Source: Aminipila terrae
GTDB taxonomy: Bacteria; Bacillota; Clostridia; Peptostreptococcales; Anaerovoracaceae
DNA: 64,000 nucleotides
Direction: 5' to 3'
Assembly: GCF_010120715.1 (NCBI RefSeq)
Contig: NZ_CP047591.1
Location: forward strand, 682,001-746,000
Every line of letters starts with the position of its first letter. Position 1 is the first letter of the stretch. Shown here piece by piece: positions 1 through 9,960 of this stretch. The translations under genes and the position numbers were made by a program. Below the pieces are notes generated by a model. It ran no database searches, was not told the origin of the DNA, and worked only from the letters and a program-made list of their open reading frames with translations.

Positions 1-76
1 CTCCGATTTAAAATCTGATACTACCATAATATGCAGACAAATATTAATTCATTCGATTTTATATTTAGTTTGCTAA

Positions 77-535
77 CTATGCTAAATCCAATCTCATAAC
101 TTCCGGATGACATTTTGTTCCAAACTGAGGACAAGTAAGGCAATCAAAAACTTTAGGCGCCTCCTCCTTGTCAATGGTGATAAATCCCTGTTTTCTAAAA
201 AATTCAGGAGCTCTTGCTACCAGAAAAATTTTTTTGCCGCCCATATTTTGTACTTCTGCAATTGCTTTTTCTAAAATAATCCTGCCAACCTCCATCTTTC
301 TGTACTCTGGTTCCACCGCAATCCCATCTATTACGAATTCACCTTTATACTTTGCCAGAGTCAGCCCTGCTATTAAATGCTCTTCTTTACCATGTGTTAT
401 TTTCCAGTTTTTGACAACTCCCTCTGGCATTGGTTCACCTGAATCTAATTCCAGATCATTTTTAATATATAGCGTTTTTAATGCTTCATAGTCATTTGTC
501 TGAGACATTTTTAATGTTATTCCATTTCCATGCAT
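77..535 (-). CDS. GNAT-family N-acetyltransferase
   Basis: A 152-residue protein of the Gcn5-related N-acetyltransferase fold, predicted to move an acetyl group from acetyl-CoA to an unknown amine. Visible: the central strand and acetyl-CoA loop region around residues 70-90 (VEPEYRKMEVGRIILEKA, a variant of the Q/RxxGxG/A loop) and the late-strand motif 'FFRKQGFITI' near residue 112. The C-terminus has a small Cys set (CLTCPQFGTKC). The start at 535 follows an AGGAGG about ten bases upstream; Met10 is a weaker alternative. It lies 29 bp downstream of mnmA on the same strand, so co-transcription is likely. The substrate cannot be read from sequence. The family call is firm, the function open. 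Confidence 0.8.
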   Translation of the reverse strand: MHGNGITLKMSQTNDYEALKTLYIKNDLELDSGEPMPEGVVKNWKITHGKEEHLIAGLTLAKYKGEFVIDGIAVEPEYRKMEVGRIILEKAIAEVQNMGGKKIFLVARAPEFFRKQGFITIDKEEAPKVFDCLTCPQFGTKCHPEVMRLDLA

Positions 536-564
536 GACATTATACCTCCTTATATAAATATTTA

Positions 565-1655
565 CTAGCCATTGAAAACAGCTTCTACAATGGTACCGCC
601 ACCAACTACTACATCCCCTTTATAAAAGACCGCCGCCTGCCCTGGTGTGATAGCTCTCTGCTTTTCATCAAATTCCACTTTAATATTTCCATTATCCACA
701 GGGTATAACACTGCACCAACTTCTTTCATGGAATATCTGGCCTTAACCGTTACTCTCAGAGGCTCCTTCAGTGTCTCAATGGCTATCAGATTAATATCTT
801 CCACAAGCATTCCATCAGCAAAAAGCTCTTCATTGCTTCCAAGCATTACTGTGTTTCTTTTTTATTCTTTGATAAGACATATACCGGTTTTCCAAAAGTT
901 TGTCCCAATCCTTTTCTTTGTCCTACGGTATAATGAATAAGGCCCTGATGCCTTCCGATTTCCTTACCTGATTTATCAATAAAGTGCCCTGGCTCAGACC
1001 GGATGCCCATAACGTTTTGTAAAAATCCTGCATAATCTCCATCCTTTACAAAACATATATCCTGACTGTCTTTCTTCTTTGCATTTACAAAGCCCTGCTT
1101 TTCTGCAATTTCCCTGATTTCACTTTTAGTCATAGTACCTAACGGAAAGATTGTTCTTGACAGCTCCTCCTGTGTTAGCGTATAAAGGACATAACTTTGA
1201 TCCTTTGCCACATCTGCACCTTTTTTCAAAAGATATCTGCCAGAATCCGGATCCTTTTCAATCTGCGCATAATGACCAGTGGCTATATAATCAAATTCTA
1301 AGAACCTGGCTCTTTCAAGCATTCTGCTAAACTTGATATACCGGTTGCAGTCTATGCAGGGATTTGGAGTTCGTCCCTCTTCATAACTTGTTGCAAACTT
1401 TTTTACTACATCTTCCATGAACCACTCACTGTAATTAAATACATAGTGTCTGCATCCCAACTTGGCGGCCACGCTTCTTGCATCCTGCACATCAGATAAG
1501 GAGCAGCATGTTTTTTCTTTGTCCTCAATTCCAATATCTTCATTATCAAAAAGCTTCAGTGTCACACCACTCACCTCATATCCCTGCTGTTGCAATAGAA
1601 ATACAGATACCGAGCTGTCTACACCTCCACTCATACCTACTAAAACTTTCGCCAT
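565..1655 (-). pseudogene. mnmA: tRNA-specific 2-thiouridylase MnmA, reading frame broken once
   Basis: MnmA activates U34 of tRNA(Glu/Gln/Lys) with ATP and inserts sulfur. The N-terminal part (846-1655) has the PP-loop SGGVDSS at residues 9-15, the catalytic Cys100 (TPNPC) and Cys201 (DSQDIC). The C-terminal beta-barrel domain (565-846) lies in another frame. On the coding strand an A6 run (858-863) followed by GAAACACAG reads into TAA. One extra A gives ...NKKRNTVMLGSNEEL, which joins the two halves seamlessly into a normal ~360-residue MnmA. I therefore read this as one gene with a one-base loss in a homopolymer, probably a sequence error. The start at 1655 (MAKVLVGMSGG) has an AGGAG eight bases upstream; the longer in-frame extension lacks homology. 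Confidence 0.9.
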
Positions 1656-1724
1656 AAATATTCTCCTATTTAAAGAATTGGCAGACCCGAAAAGTTCTGC
1701 CAATCATATCATTTGTTAGTTATA

Positions 1725-2654
1725 TCACCAGAAAGGTCCCTTCATGTCTTGGTATAATGTTGAGATTCTCAGCTTCTTTGGTAATACAGAAAAATGTAAT
1801 GGGAATTTTTCTCCCTTTTCCCCATCTACATCGGTAGAAACATCTTTTGGGGATTCAATTAATAAATCATCGGTCTTAAAGTAAATAACATTCTTATTTT
1901 CCTGGTGATTTCCCTGTAAAATGCTTAAAAGCAGTGGTCCAAATTCCAGGACTGGCATTTCCTTAAACAGCATTACATCAAGTAATCCATCGTTTATTTC
2001 TGAATTGGGTGAAATTTTCTTAAACCCTCCTGCTGATCTTCCGTTCATAACAAGCATAAAATACATATTTTCCTCCCCGGAAAATTCGTTACTAGTTAAT
2101 TTCACAGGTATGGGCCTGAGATTTGTAACTTCGGTCAACCCTTTCAGATAATATGACAGAATTCCTAAAGTATTTTTCAGATTTGGATCGGTTTTCTGGC
2201 TTACATCTACCAGCATCCCCATAGCCGCCACGTTTATAAAATACTTGTTGTTTACTTTGCCTACATCTGCATAAGTAAACTTTCCTCCAAGAGCAATGTC
2301 GAGCATTTCATTAATATCATGAGGCAAATCAAAGTAATATGCAAAATCATTTGCTGTCCCTGCAGGCATAACCGTAAGGGGTAGTTCAATATTATTTCTC
2401 AGCATAGCATTTACACAAATATTTATAGTACCATCTCCGCCTGCTGCGATAACCTGGTTAAACTTACTCTGGTCCATATATTTAAAAATATTATCCAGAG
2501 CTTCTCCATGAGCGGCTCTGACAGGTTCAATTATATACCCCGCATTTTGGAATCTGCCAATAATCAGATCTAAATTATTTTTAAACATCCCATTTCCTGA
2601 ATGAGGATTATAGAATAGTAATACTCTTTTTCTTTCTGTGCCTTTGCTGTTCAT
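1725..2654 (-). CDS. YegS/BmrU-type diacylglycerol or lipid kinase
   Basis: A 309-residue cytosolic lipid kinase of the DAGK catalytic family (YegS/BmrU/DgkB type), which phosphorylates diacylglycerol or a related lipid with ATP. Visible: the N-terminal nucleotide-binding strand 'YNPHSGNG' (residues 15-22), the signature GGDGT (about residue 73) followed by 'INICVNAM', and 'PAGTANDFA' (about residue 97). The C-terminal beta-sandwich domain ends near 'STDVDGEKGEKFPLHF', whose DGE is characteristic of the family. Length is normal. The start has a GGAGG seven bases upstream. It sits between mnmA and folC on the same strand with short gaps. Whether it is DgkB (lipoteichoic acid cycle) or another lipid kinase cannot be decided here. 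Confidence 0.9.
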   Translation of the reverse strand: MNSKGTERKRVLLFYNPHSGNGMFKNNLDLIIGRFQNAGYIIEPVRAAHGEALDNIFKYMDQSKFNQVIAAGGDGTINICVNAMLRNNIELPLTVMPAGTANDFAYYFDLPHDINEMLDIALGGKFTYADVGKVNNKYFINVAAMGMLVDVSQKTDPNLKNTLGILSYYLKGLTEVTNLRPIPVKLTSNEFSGEENMYFMLVMNGRSAGGFKKISPNSEINDGLLDVMLFKEMPVLEFGPLLLSILQGNHQENKNVIYFKTDDLLIESPKDVSTDVDGEKGEKFPLHFSVLPKKLRISTLYQDMKGPFW

Positions 2655-2688
2655 CTTAAACCTCCAAACTTATCCCTGTGAAATTATC

Positions 2689-3983
2689 CTAATTATCTTT
2701 TAATAAACTCCTGATTCGTCCAATCAGGTAAAGAGAGCCTGCGAACATAACAGCATCATATTCTTTTTTATGTTCTAAAGCATATTTACAGGCTTCAACT
2801 GGATTTTCAATTGTAATACAGTTTTTTCCTCTTTCCTGCAAAGCCCTGGTTAATTCCATAGCCGGACACTTTCGAGGATTATCAGGTTCAGTAATAACAA
2901 AATCATCTGCCATCTTTGTAAAACTGTCCAGTATTTTGCTTATATCCTTATCCCCCAGCATTCCAGTGACGAAAAGCAATTTTTTTTCAGGCAGCAAGTC
3001 TTCTGTAGTTTTACGTAAGGCTGCTGCTCCATCTTCATTATGTGCTCCATCTATTATAACATAAGGTTCTTTACCCATAACCTCAAATCTTCCATTTTGT
3101 CTGGCTTTTTTCAATCCAGCATATAAACGGCTTCTTTCTACTTTTATAATTTCAGCCTTTCTGAGAAGTTCCAGTGTAACAAGAGCTGTGAGAACATTTT
3201 GTACCTGATGTTTTCCCACCATACTTATTTCAACTTCAGAATAATCTGTACTGTAAATGTTAGTATCCATTTTATATCCGTCTATACTTTTTTCTGTAAC
3301 GGCATACTTAATTTTTGCCACATCATGGAGCACGCAATTTTTTCGTATGCTTTTCTGGCTATGACTTTAGCCGCTTCTGGTCTTTCTACATTTATTATAA
3401 CAGGTACGCCTTCTTTTATGATTCCAGCTTTTTCTGCGGCTATTTCTTCTATAGTATCTCCCAGTCTGTCCATATGATCAAAAGAAATAGAAGTTATGAC
3501 GCAAGCCAGAGGCTTTTCAATAATATTGGTTGAATCTCCTTTTCCACCCAGTCCCACTTCAAGCACCACAAAATCAGCGTTCTTCATATTAAAATATACA
3601 AATGCCACCGCTGTTATCACTTCAAATTCTGTTGGGGAATCTAGTCCCTTTGAAAGCATTATATCTATCTTTTCAAGTACAATATTGGTACATTTTTCAA
3701 GATCTTCATCAGAGATCAACTGATGGTCAAATTCTATTCTTTCATTAAATACCTCTAGAAACGGAGAGGTAAACAGCCCAACTTTATAGCCATTTCCTTG
3801 TAAGGCTTCATAAATATATTTACAGACAGAACCCTTTCCATTGGTTCCTGCTACATGGATATATTTTAAATTCTTTTCCGGATTACCTAAAAGTTCCATA
3901 AGAGTGGCCATTCTTTCAAGCCCAAGCCTGCTGCCAAAGCGTTCAAATTCTTTAAATTTATTAATCGTATTCTTTTTATCCAT
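2689..3983 (-). pseudogene. folC: Folylpolyglutamate/dihydrofolate synthase FolC, reading frame broken once
   Basis: FolC is a Mur-ligase-like ATPase that adds glutamate to folates. The N-terminal part (3282-3983) carries the P-loop 'VAGTNGKGSVCKYI' (about residue 45), the 'TSPFL' folate loop and 'VLEVGLGGKGDSTN'. The C-terminal part (2689 to about 3333) has 'VIIDGAHNEDGAAAL', typical of the ligase C-domain. The two overlap in different frames. At the A6 run (plus strand T6, 3338-3343) one extra A converts EKIACSMMW into EKNCVLHDVAKIKYAV and restores a single protein of about 430 residues, the usual FolC length. I treat it as one gene with a homopolymer undercall. A natural split protein is unlikely because the second half has no convincing start signal. 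Confidence 0.9.
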
Positions 3984-4063
3984 TTATTCTCCCATAACAA
4001 CCACAATACCCCCAATAAGTATAAAACCTAATGGGGGTGTAAATTTTTAATTTGTATTTTATT

Positions 4064-6778
4064 TTACAGCTTTTTTTCCACAAGTGCAAGTCTTGCTGTT
4101 ACTTTTGCAAGCATATCTTCATACTTTACCTGCTTTTCTTTTTCTTCATTAATTACCTTTTCTGGTGCTTTTGCCACAAAGCCCTGATTGTTAAGTTTTC
4201 CAACAACTCTCTTCACTTCTCCCTCAAGCCTTGCCTTTTCCTTGGTAAGCCTTTCAAATTCTGCCTTATAATCAAGCAGATCATCCAATGGGATAAACAA
4301 TTCAACACCGCCCATCACAGCTGACATAACTTCTTCTGGTACCTCAGATTTGTTTTCTGTAAAGTTTATCTCTGTAATGTTTGCCAGGGCCTTGATATAT
4401 CTTTCTCCAGCTTTAATAAACTCTAAATCCCTGCCCTTTGAAAGAATAATTGCCCTAAGCTTTCTGCTTGGTGCTGCTTCAGCTTCAGCTCTGATATTTC
4501 TTATATTCCTGATTGCCTCCATAGCCATATCAAGCTTTTTTACTTCTTCTTCGAAAGTAAGTGAACTGTCAAATACCGGCCAGTTCTCTTTTATCAGGAA
4601 GCCTTGCGGATTTCCTGCTGCCTCTGCATTTGATTTTTCCTTATCTGTTTTTGGAAGGAAGCTCCAGATTTCTTCTGTAATAAACGGCATAAATGGGTGA
4701 AGAAGTCTCAGCATATCCTTTAAAACGCGAACAAGCACATATCTTGCAACCTTTTTATCTTCCTCATCTTCTCCATATAATCTGCCCTTTACCAGTTCTA
4801 TATACCAGTCACAGTATTCATTCCAGATTACTTCGTAAACTCTCTGTCCTGCCAGTGAAAGATCAAATTTATCCATGGATCCTGTAACATACTGTACTGC
4901 ATCATTAACTCTTGCTATAATCCATTTATCTTCATCTTTCAGGGACAGCTTATCCAGTCCCTGGCATCCACAGGCCATTTCCCTGAAATTGCCTTCTTCG
5001 TCCTGTAGATTCATAATAACAAATCTGGAAGCGTTCCAAAGCTTGTTGGCAAAGTTTCTTGATGATTCCAGTTTGTCTTCCTTAAAGCGCATGTCATTTC
5101 CCGGAGTTATACCAGTCATAAGCATAAATCTAAGTGCATCAGCACCACACTGGTCAATAATTTCCAGAGGATCAATTCCATTTCCTAAAGACTTACTCAT
5201 CTTACGGCCTTCCGCATCCCTTACAAGGCCATGAACATAAACATATTTAAATGGTGATTCTCCCGTTACTTCCAGGGCAGAAAATACCATTCGAACCACC
5301 CAGAAGAAAATGATATCATAGCCGGTCACAAGTACATCCGTTGGATAGAAATATTCCAGTTCAGGAGTTTTTTCAGGCCAGCCCAAAGTTGAGAATGGCC
5401 ACAATGCAGAGGAGAACCATGTGTCGAGTACATCTTCGTCCTGTCTTATCTTCGTGCTTCCACATTTTGGACACTTATCAGGTGCTGTTCTTGCAACGGT
5501 CATTTCTCCGCAATCTTCGCAATAATAAGCAGGAATTCTGTGTCCCCACCAAAGCTGTCTGGAAATACACCAGTCTCTGATGTTCTCCAGCCAGTGCAGA
5601 TATATTTTTTCAAATCTCTCTGGTACGTGCTCCAGCTTTCCATTTTTAGCTACTTCAATAGCAGGTTTTGCAAGTTCTTCCATTTTTACAAACCATTGAT
5701 CGGAAAGCATAGGTTCTATAACCGTATGACATCTGTAGCATTCTCCTGAAGGAATAACTTTTTCTTCTGTCTTTACTAAGAATCCTGCAGCTTCAAGATC
5801 AGCGACCCAGGCTTTTCTACACTCAAACCTGTCCATGCCCTCATACTTGCCTGCCAGCTCATTCATAGTGGCATTATCATTAATACAGGAAGGTCTTGCC
5901 AGGTTGTGTCTTTCTCCCACTTCAAAGTCGTTAGGGTCATGAGCCGGAGTAATCTTTACAGCCCCAGTTCCTTTTTCAGGATCTGGGTACATATCCGCTA
6001 TAACAGGAATTTCTTTTCCCACAAGAGGAAGAATCACTTTCTTCCCTACCATATCTTTATATCTCTCATCATCTGGATGTACAGCTATGGCTTCATCTGC
6101 AAACATGGTTTCAGGTCTTGAAGTAGCTACTACAATACCTTCGCCTCCATCAGCAGCAGGATATTTGAAGTACCAGTATTTACCGTTTTTGTCTTCATGC
6201 TCTACTTCTGCATCAGAAAGTGAAGTTCCACATTCAGGGCACCAGTTAATCAGTCTGTTTCCTCTGTATATAAGTCCTTTTTCATAAAGCCTTACAAACA
6301 TTTCATTTACTGCTTTATTACAGCCTTCATCCATGGTAAAACGTTCTTTTTCCCAATCACAGGAATCTCCCAGCTTACGGCATTGTTTTGTGATTCTTCC
6401 ACCGTATTCTTCTTTCCATGCCCATGCACGCTTTAAAAATTCTTCTCTGCCTAGTTCCTCTTTTTCTTTGCCTTCTTCTTTTCTTATTTTATCAACCACT
6501 TTAACTTCTGTAGCAATACTGGCATGGTCTGAACCCGGCAGCCATAAAGAGCTGTAACCCTGCATTCTCTTCCATCTTGTAAGCACATCCTGAAGAGTCT
6601 GGTCCAGTGCATGTCCCATGTGTAGCTGTCCTGTAATATTAGGCGGCGGCATTACAATTGTAAAAGGTTTTTTATCCTTATCTACTTCTGCCCTGAATGC
6701 GCCCTTTTTTTCCCATTCATTATATATTCTGTCTTCAAAATCTTTTGGGTTATAATTTTTTGCCAGATTTTTTTCCAT
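4064..6778 (-). CDS. valS: Valyl-tRNA synthetase
   Basis: A class I aminoacyl-tRNA synthetase of 904 residues that charges tRNA(Val). Motifs: 'PPPNITGQLHMGHAL' (HIGH-type, about residue 45), the large CP1 editing domain (about 190-390), zinc-binding Cys pairs ('CEDCGEM...CPKCGS'), the 'KMSKSLGNGIDP' KMSKS loop (about residue 530), an anticodon-binding helical domain, and the C-terminal coiled coil ('KAEFERLTKEKARLEGEVKRVVGKL') unique to ValRS. The coiled coil and the PPPNITG motif separate it from IleRS and LeuRS. It is preceded by a T-box leader on the same strand, so it is induced by uncharged tRNA(Val). folC follows 80 bp downstream and may be read from the same transcript. Confidence 0.98.
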   Translation of the reverse strand: MEKNLAKNYNPKDFEDRIYNEWEKKGAFRAEVDKDKKPFTIVMPPPNITGQLHMGHALDQTLQDVLTRWKRMQGYSSLWLPGSDHASIATEVKVVDKIRKEEGKEKEELGREEFLKRAWAWKEEYGGRITKQCRKLGDSCDWEKERFTMDEGCNKAVNEMFVRLYEKGLIYRGNRLINWCPECGTSLSDAEVEHEDKNGKYWYFKYPAADGGEGIVVATSRPETMFADEAIAVHPDDERYKDMVGKKVILPLVGKEIPVIADMYPDPEKGTGAVKITPAHDPNDFEVGERHNLARPSCINDNATMNELAGKYEGMDRFECRKAWVADLEAAGFLVKTEEKVIPSGECYRCHTVIEPMLSDQWFVKMEELAKPAIEVAKNGKLEHVPERFEKIYLHWLENIRDWCISRQLWWGHRIPAYYCEDCGEMTVARTAPDKCPKCGSTKIRQDEDVLDTWFSSALWPFSTLGWPEKTPELEYFYPTDVLVTGYDIIFFWVVRMVFSALEVTGESPFKYVYVHGLVRDAEGRKMSKSLGNGIDPLEIIDQCGADALRFMLMTGITPGNDMRFKEDKLESSRNFANKLWNASRFVIMNLQDEEGNFREMACGCQGLDKLSLKDEDKWIIARVNDAVQYVTGSMDKFDLSLAGQRVYEVIWNEYCDWYIELVKGRLYGEDEEDKKVARYVLVRVLKDMLRLLHPFMPFITEEIWSFLPKTDKEKSNAEAAGNPQGFLIKENWPVFDSSLTFEEEVKKLDMAMEAIRNIRNIRAEAEAAPSRKLRAIILSKGRDLEFIKAGERYIKALANITEINFTENKSEVPEEVMSAVMGGVELFIPLDDLLDYKAEFERLTKEKARLEGEVKRVVGKLNNQGFVAKAPEKVINEEKEKQVKYEDMLAKVTARLALVEKKL

Positions 6779-6822
6779 AACTTCTTCTCCTTTATTTATA
6801 ATGTCTGCCTCAATATGGCATT

Positions 6823-6861
6823 AAAAAACCGCCCTTTGGGCAAGTTACTGCCAAAGGACGG
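6823..6861 (-). terminator. Conditional terminator of the valS T-box
   Basis: On the minus strand CCGTCCTTTGG and CCAAAGGGCGG pair around an 11-nt loop and are followed by T6. This is the intrinsic terminator that competes with the T-box antiterminator. Confidence 0.9.
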
Positions 6862-7085
6862 ATAAAATTCCGCGGTACCACCTTTGTTCCACACACGATT
6901 AAGTATGCAGCACTCATTTAGTATAAAACCATATTTTCCACTGTTCAAAACGAACAGAACGTTAAGCAACCTTCAAAACACGCTTTCTTTGAAATCTTAC
7001 AGCCGGGGATTTCATTCTCTAACGTCAATCCATAAAATAAATTACGACCTTGACTAAGTGCGAACCTTTTTTACTCCTCTATTTA
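6823..7085 (-). promoter_or_regulatory. T-box leader of valS
   Basis: The minus strand carries the conserved T-box sequence AAAGGTGGTACCGCGG (plus-strand complement near 6869-6884), followed by a terminator hairpin and then valS. The UGGU of the T-box bulge pairs with a tRNA acceptor ending A-CCA, which fits tRNA(Val). The upstream Stem I region begins near 7085 (AGAGGAGTAAAAAAGG). I could not place the valine specifier codon with certainty by eye. Uncharged tRNA(Val) should stabilise the antiterminator and allow valS transcription. Confidence 0.93.
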
Positions 7086-7350
7086 TAGTTTTAATATTTA
7101 ATTCTATTTAATTAGTTTATAACATTTCCGTCAATTGTCAAGCCAAAAATTTAAACCTCCCGAATCGGGTCCTTTCAGTGCCTCCATTTTAATGGTCATA
7201 ATAATTGAAATTTCAAGCATTTATCGTAAAATCCCCATTGCTTTTCAATTCATTAACGTATATAATAAATTGTAGTTTTCAACCACATTTATAATTATTT
7301 TTTGTAATATGATTACATGATTTTAATCATAATTAAGATAGGTATCCATT
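7086..7350. other. Divergent intergenic region between valS leader and the GGDEF receptor
   Basis: An AT-rich stretch of about 265 bp that must hold the valS promoter (minus) and the receptor promoter (plus). I see no unambiguous -35/-10 pair and no ORF. A short imperfect palindrome (ATGATT...AATCAT) lies at about 7308-7331. Confidence 0.4.
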
Positions 7351-9881
7351 ATGTATAGATTTTCATTATTCAGAAAAATTTTATGCTTTGCTGCCCTGAT
7401 TATACTTATAGTCTCTACTTTATCACCTTCCTATGCTGATGAAGTAAAAAAAAGTCCCATTAAAGTAGGCTTTTTTGAACTTGATGGTTTTAATGATGTA
7501 GACCAGGATGGAAATCTAAGCGGATATGGTTATGAATATCTTATGGAAATCTCCAAATATACAGGATGGAAATACAACTTCATTTATTACACAGAAGATA
7601 AAAATGGCAAACACCGGTTAACCTACTATGAAGCCTTGGATTTGCTAAAACAAGGCAAAATAGATATCATGGGCAGTATGCGTAAAACGCCGGAAAGATC
7701 TGATTTATACCTGTATCCAATTTTTCCCTATAATATAAATTACAGTTGTCTTAGTGCAGCTTCTGACAATACTAAATATACCTGTTCAGATTTTTCCTCT
7801 CTTGACGGAGTGGTAATCGGTACCTTTAGAGGTAGTTCAAGAGATGATGAAATTAAAGCCTTTTTAAAAGAGAATGGGGTAAAAAATTATTCTTTGAAAG
7901 CCTATGACACCATGAAACAGCTAAAAAAAGCACTGCTTAAAACTCATACTATAGATCTGATTTATGCAAATAATTTCAGGTCCATAGAAAATGAACGTGT
8001 TCTTGTCAGATTGAATCCTTCTCCCTATTATTTTGCAATGTCAAAAAACAATAGGGAGAATCTGGATGCATTGTCTTCTGCAGTGGAACAGATTGAAGTC
8101 AATCGTCCTTTATTTTCAAAGAAATTATTAACTAAGTATTTTCAGGATTCTTATTCATCCCAATTAAAACTTTCTCCTGAAGAATTACAATATATCAAAT
8201 CCAATCCAGTGGTCAGAGTGGCTTATGACCCTTATTTCGCACCCTTTGAATACTATGATAAGTCAAGTGGGAGGGTTTGCGGTATTTCAGCAGACTTATT
8301 GAGACTCATCAGTAAGCAGACTGGACTGAAATTTTCTTATGCGCCCACAACTTCATATGATTCTGCCCTGAAAAATGCTAAAAAGAATCATATCCAGCTT
8401 ATCGCCACTTTTGGTTCAGATTATAAATGGGCTGAAAAACATCATTCCAGATTGACCACTTCTTATTTAGATCTGCCAGTTAGTGCTATATACAACAAAA
8501 AGGTAAAAAATTATAATGACAAGTCCCTTTCCGTAGCGGTGGAAAAGGGATACTTTTTAACAGAAAAACTCAAACGTGAAAAGCTGTATACCCATTATAT
8601 TTACTATGATACTTTGGAAGAATGTATCAATGCTGTAGACAAAGGCGATGCAGATATTACTTTTGCCTCAACTTACAGTGCGGATTATTTTTTATCCCAT
8701 TCCTATTACTCTAACTTAAAAATGTTTACCACCTATGATTTAAATTATGAGATTTCACTGGCTGTTACTAATACCAGTGACGATTTACTTTATAGTATCA
8801 TAAATAAGTCACTGGCCAATATACCAAGACGCAGCTTCGATGATATTTTCTACAAGAATATCTTATTTTATAAAGAAAATGCCTCTTTATCAGATTATAT
8901 TACTTTACACCCCTATGAGTTTATGGCGGCAGGATCCATATTAGGAGCCCTTCTGCTTGCTGGTCTGGTTTCATTAAGAACAGCGAAGCATAATGCAAAA
9001 CAGGAAAAATATCTGAATGATGAAAGAATTAATCTGGCGCTTATGCATACTAATATCAGCTTATGGGACTATGACTTTAAAAATAAGCTTTTAATACAAC
9101 CCTCTGGCTCAAAAAAATATTTGGTCCGAACCAGTTGATTTACGGGGTTCCTGAGGTACTGGTGAATACTGGTTATGTACACGAGAACAGCAAAGACTCT
9201 TTTTGTCAGTTATTTTATAAAATACAGGGCTCCGAATCCATTGTTTCAGGAGTTTTTCAAATACGCCTTGCTGATTCTAAAGTTGAGTATGAGGATTATA
9301 TATGGATGAGAATCACACTTACGAAAGTCTTTGATGAAAACAGCGTACCAATCCGCGTTTTAGGAGTGTCAGAAGATATAACTGAAGAAATGTCTTTTAA
9401 AGAAAAGGCCACGAAAGATTCTCTTACCAATCTCCTGAACCGTGCTGCTTTCAGACAATACACCATGCAGTATCTGGCTGAACATATGGATGATGAATCG
9501 GGAGCTATGTTTTTAATTGATATCGATAATTTTAAACATGTAAATGACCAGCACGGCCACGTATCTGGAGATGAACTGTTGCTTAATATAGCTAATATTC
9601 TGACCTCACACTTTAGATCAGAAGACTTGATCTGCAGACTGGGTGGAGATGAATTTACCGTTTTCATGAAACATGTTCATGATATAGAAGAAGTCAGAAA
9701 AAAAGCAAAACTACTATCAGAAGCTTTGATCTTTAATTCAGATAAACTTTTCTCAACCTGCTCTATTGGCATTGTGATGAAAAAAGTAAACTCTACTTAT
9801 GAAGATTTATACTGGTACGCAGATCGTGCCATGTATCAGGCTAAGCAACAAGGCAAAAACCAGTGGTATTTAATTCCCTGA
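7351..9881 (+). pseudogene. Two-SBP-domain, PAS and GGDEF membrane receptor (diguanylate cyclase), frame broken once
   Basis: A predicted membrane-bound sensor that makes cyclic di-GMP. Order: signal peptide/anchor (residues 1-30), a first periplasmic-binding-protein domain (type SBP_bac_3, about 35-265), a second one starting at 'VVRVAYDPYFAPFEYYD' (about 290-500), a transmembrane helix (about 530-550), a PAS-like domain, and a C-terminal GGDEF domain. The cyclase site is GGDEF, preceded by RSED exactly five residues upstream, a canonical inhibitory I-site. The frame breaks at an A7 run (9111-9117): one extra A turns SKKYLVRTS-stop into SKKIFGPNQLIYGVPE and joins the halves into about 843 residues. 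Likely a sequence error. It stands alone on the plus strand, divergent from valS. The domains suggest amino-acid or similar small-solute sensing; the ligand is unknown. Confidence 0.85.
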
Positions 9882-9907
9882 CAAATAAATGACTTTCATA
9901 AAACAGA

Positions 9908-9949
9908 GACTCTGGCTTAGGTATTTTCCTATGTCAGAGTCTTATTTTT
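9908..9949. terminator. Bidirectional intrinsic terminator
   Basis: GACTCTG (9908-9914) and CAGAGTC (9935-9941) form a stem between the convergent GGDEF receptor and cobA-hemD genes, followed by TTATTTTTA on the plus strand. It probably ends both transcripts. Confidence 0.75.
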
Positions 9950-9960
9950 ATCTTATTGGC

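Noticed and set aside
840..870. Programmed -1 frameshift in mnmA
   Set aside because: A6 slippage is possible, but there is no ribosome-binding-like stimulator or downstream stem I can see, and the same defect recurs in unrelated genes.
565..1703. mnmA as two separate proteins
   Set aside because: The second ORF has no start signal of its own and the halves join exactly with one base added to a homopolymer.
4008..4037. ACACCCCCATT...AATGGGGGT-type hairpin as a valS terminator
   Set aside because: The stem is good but no T-tract follows on the minus strand, so I do not call it a terminator.
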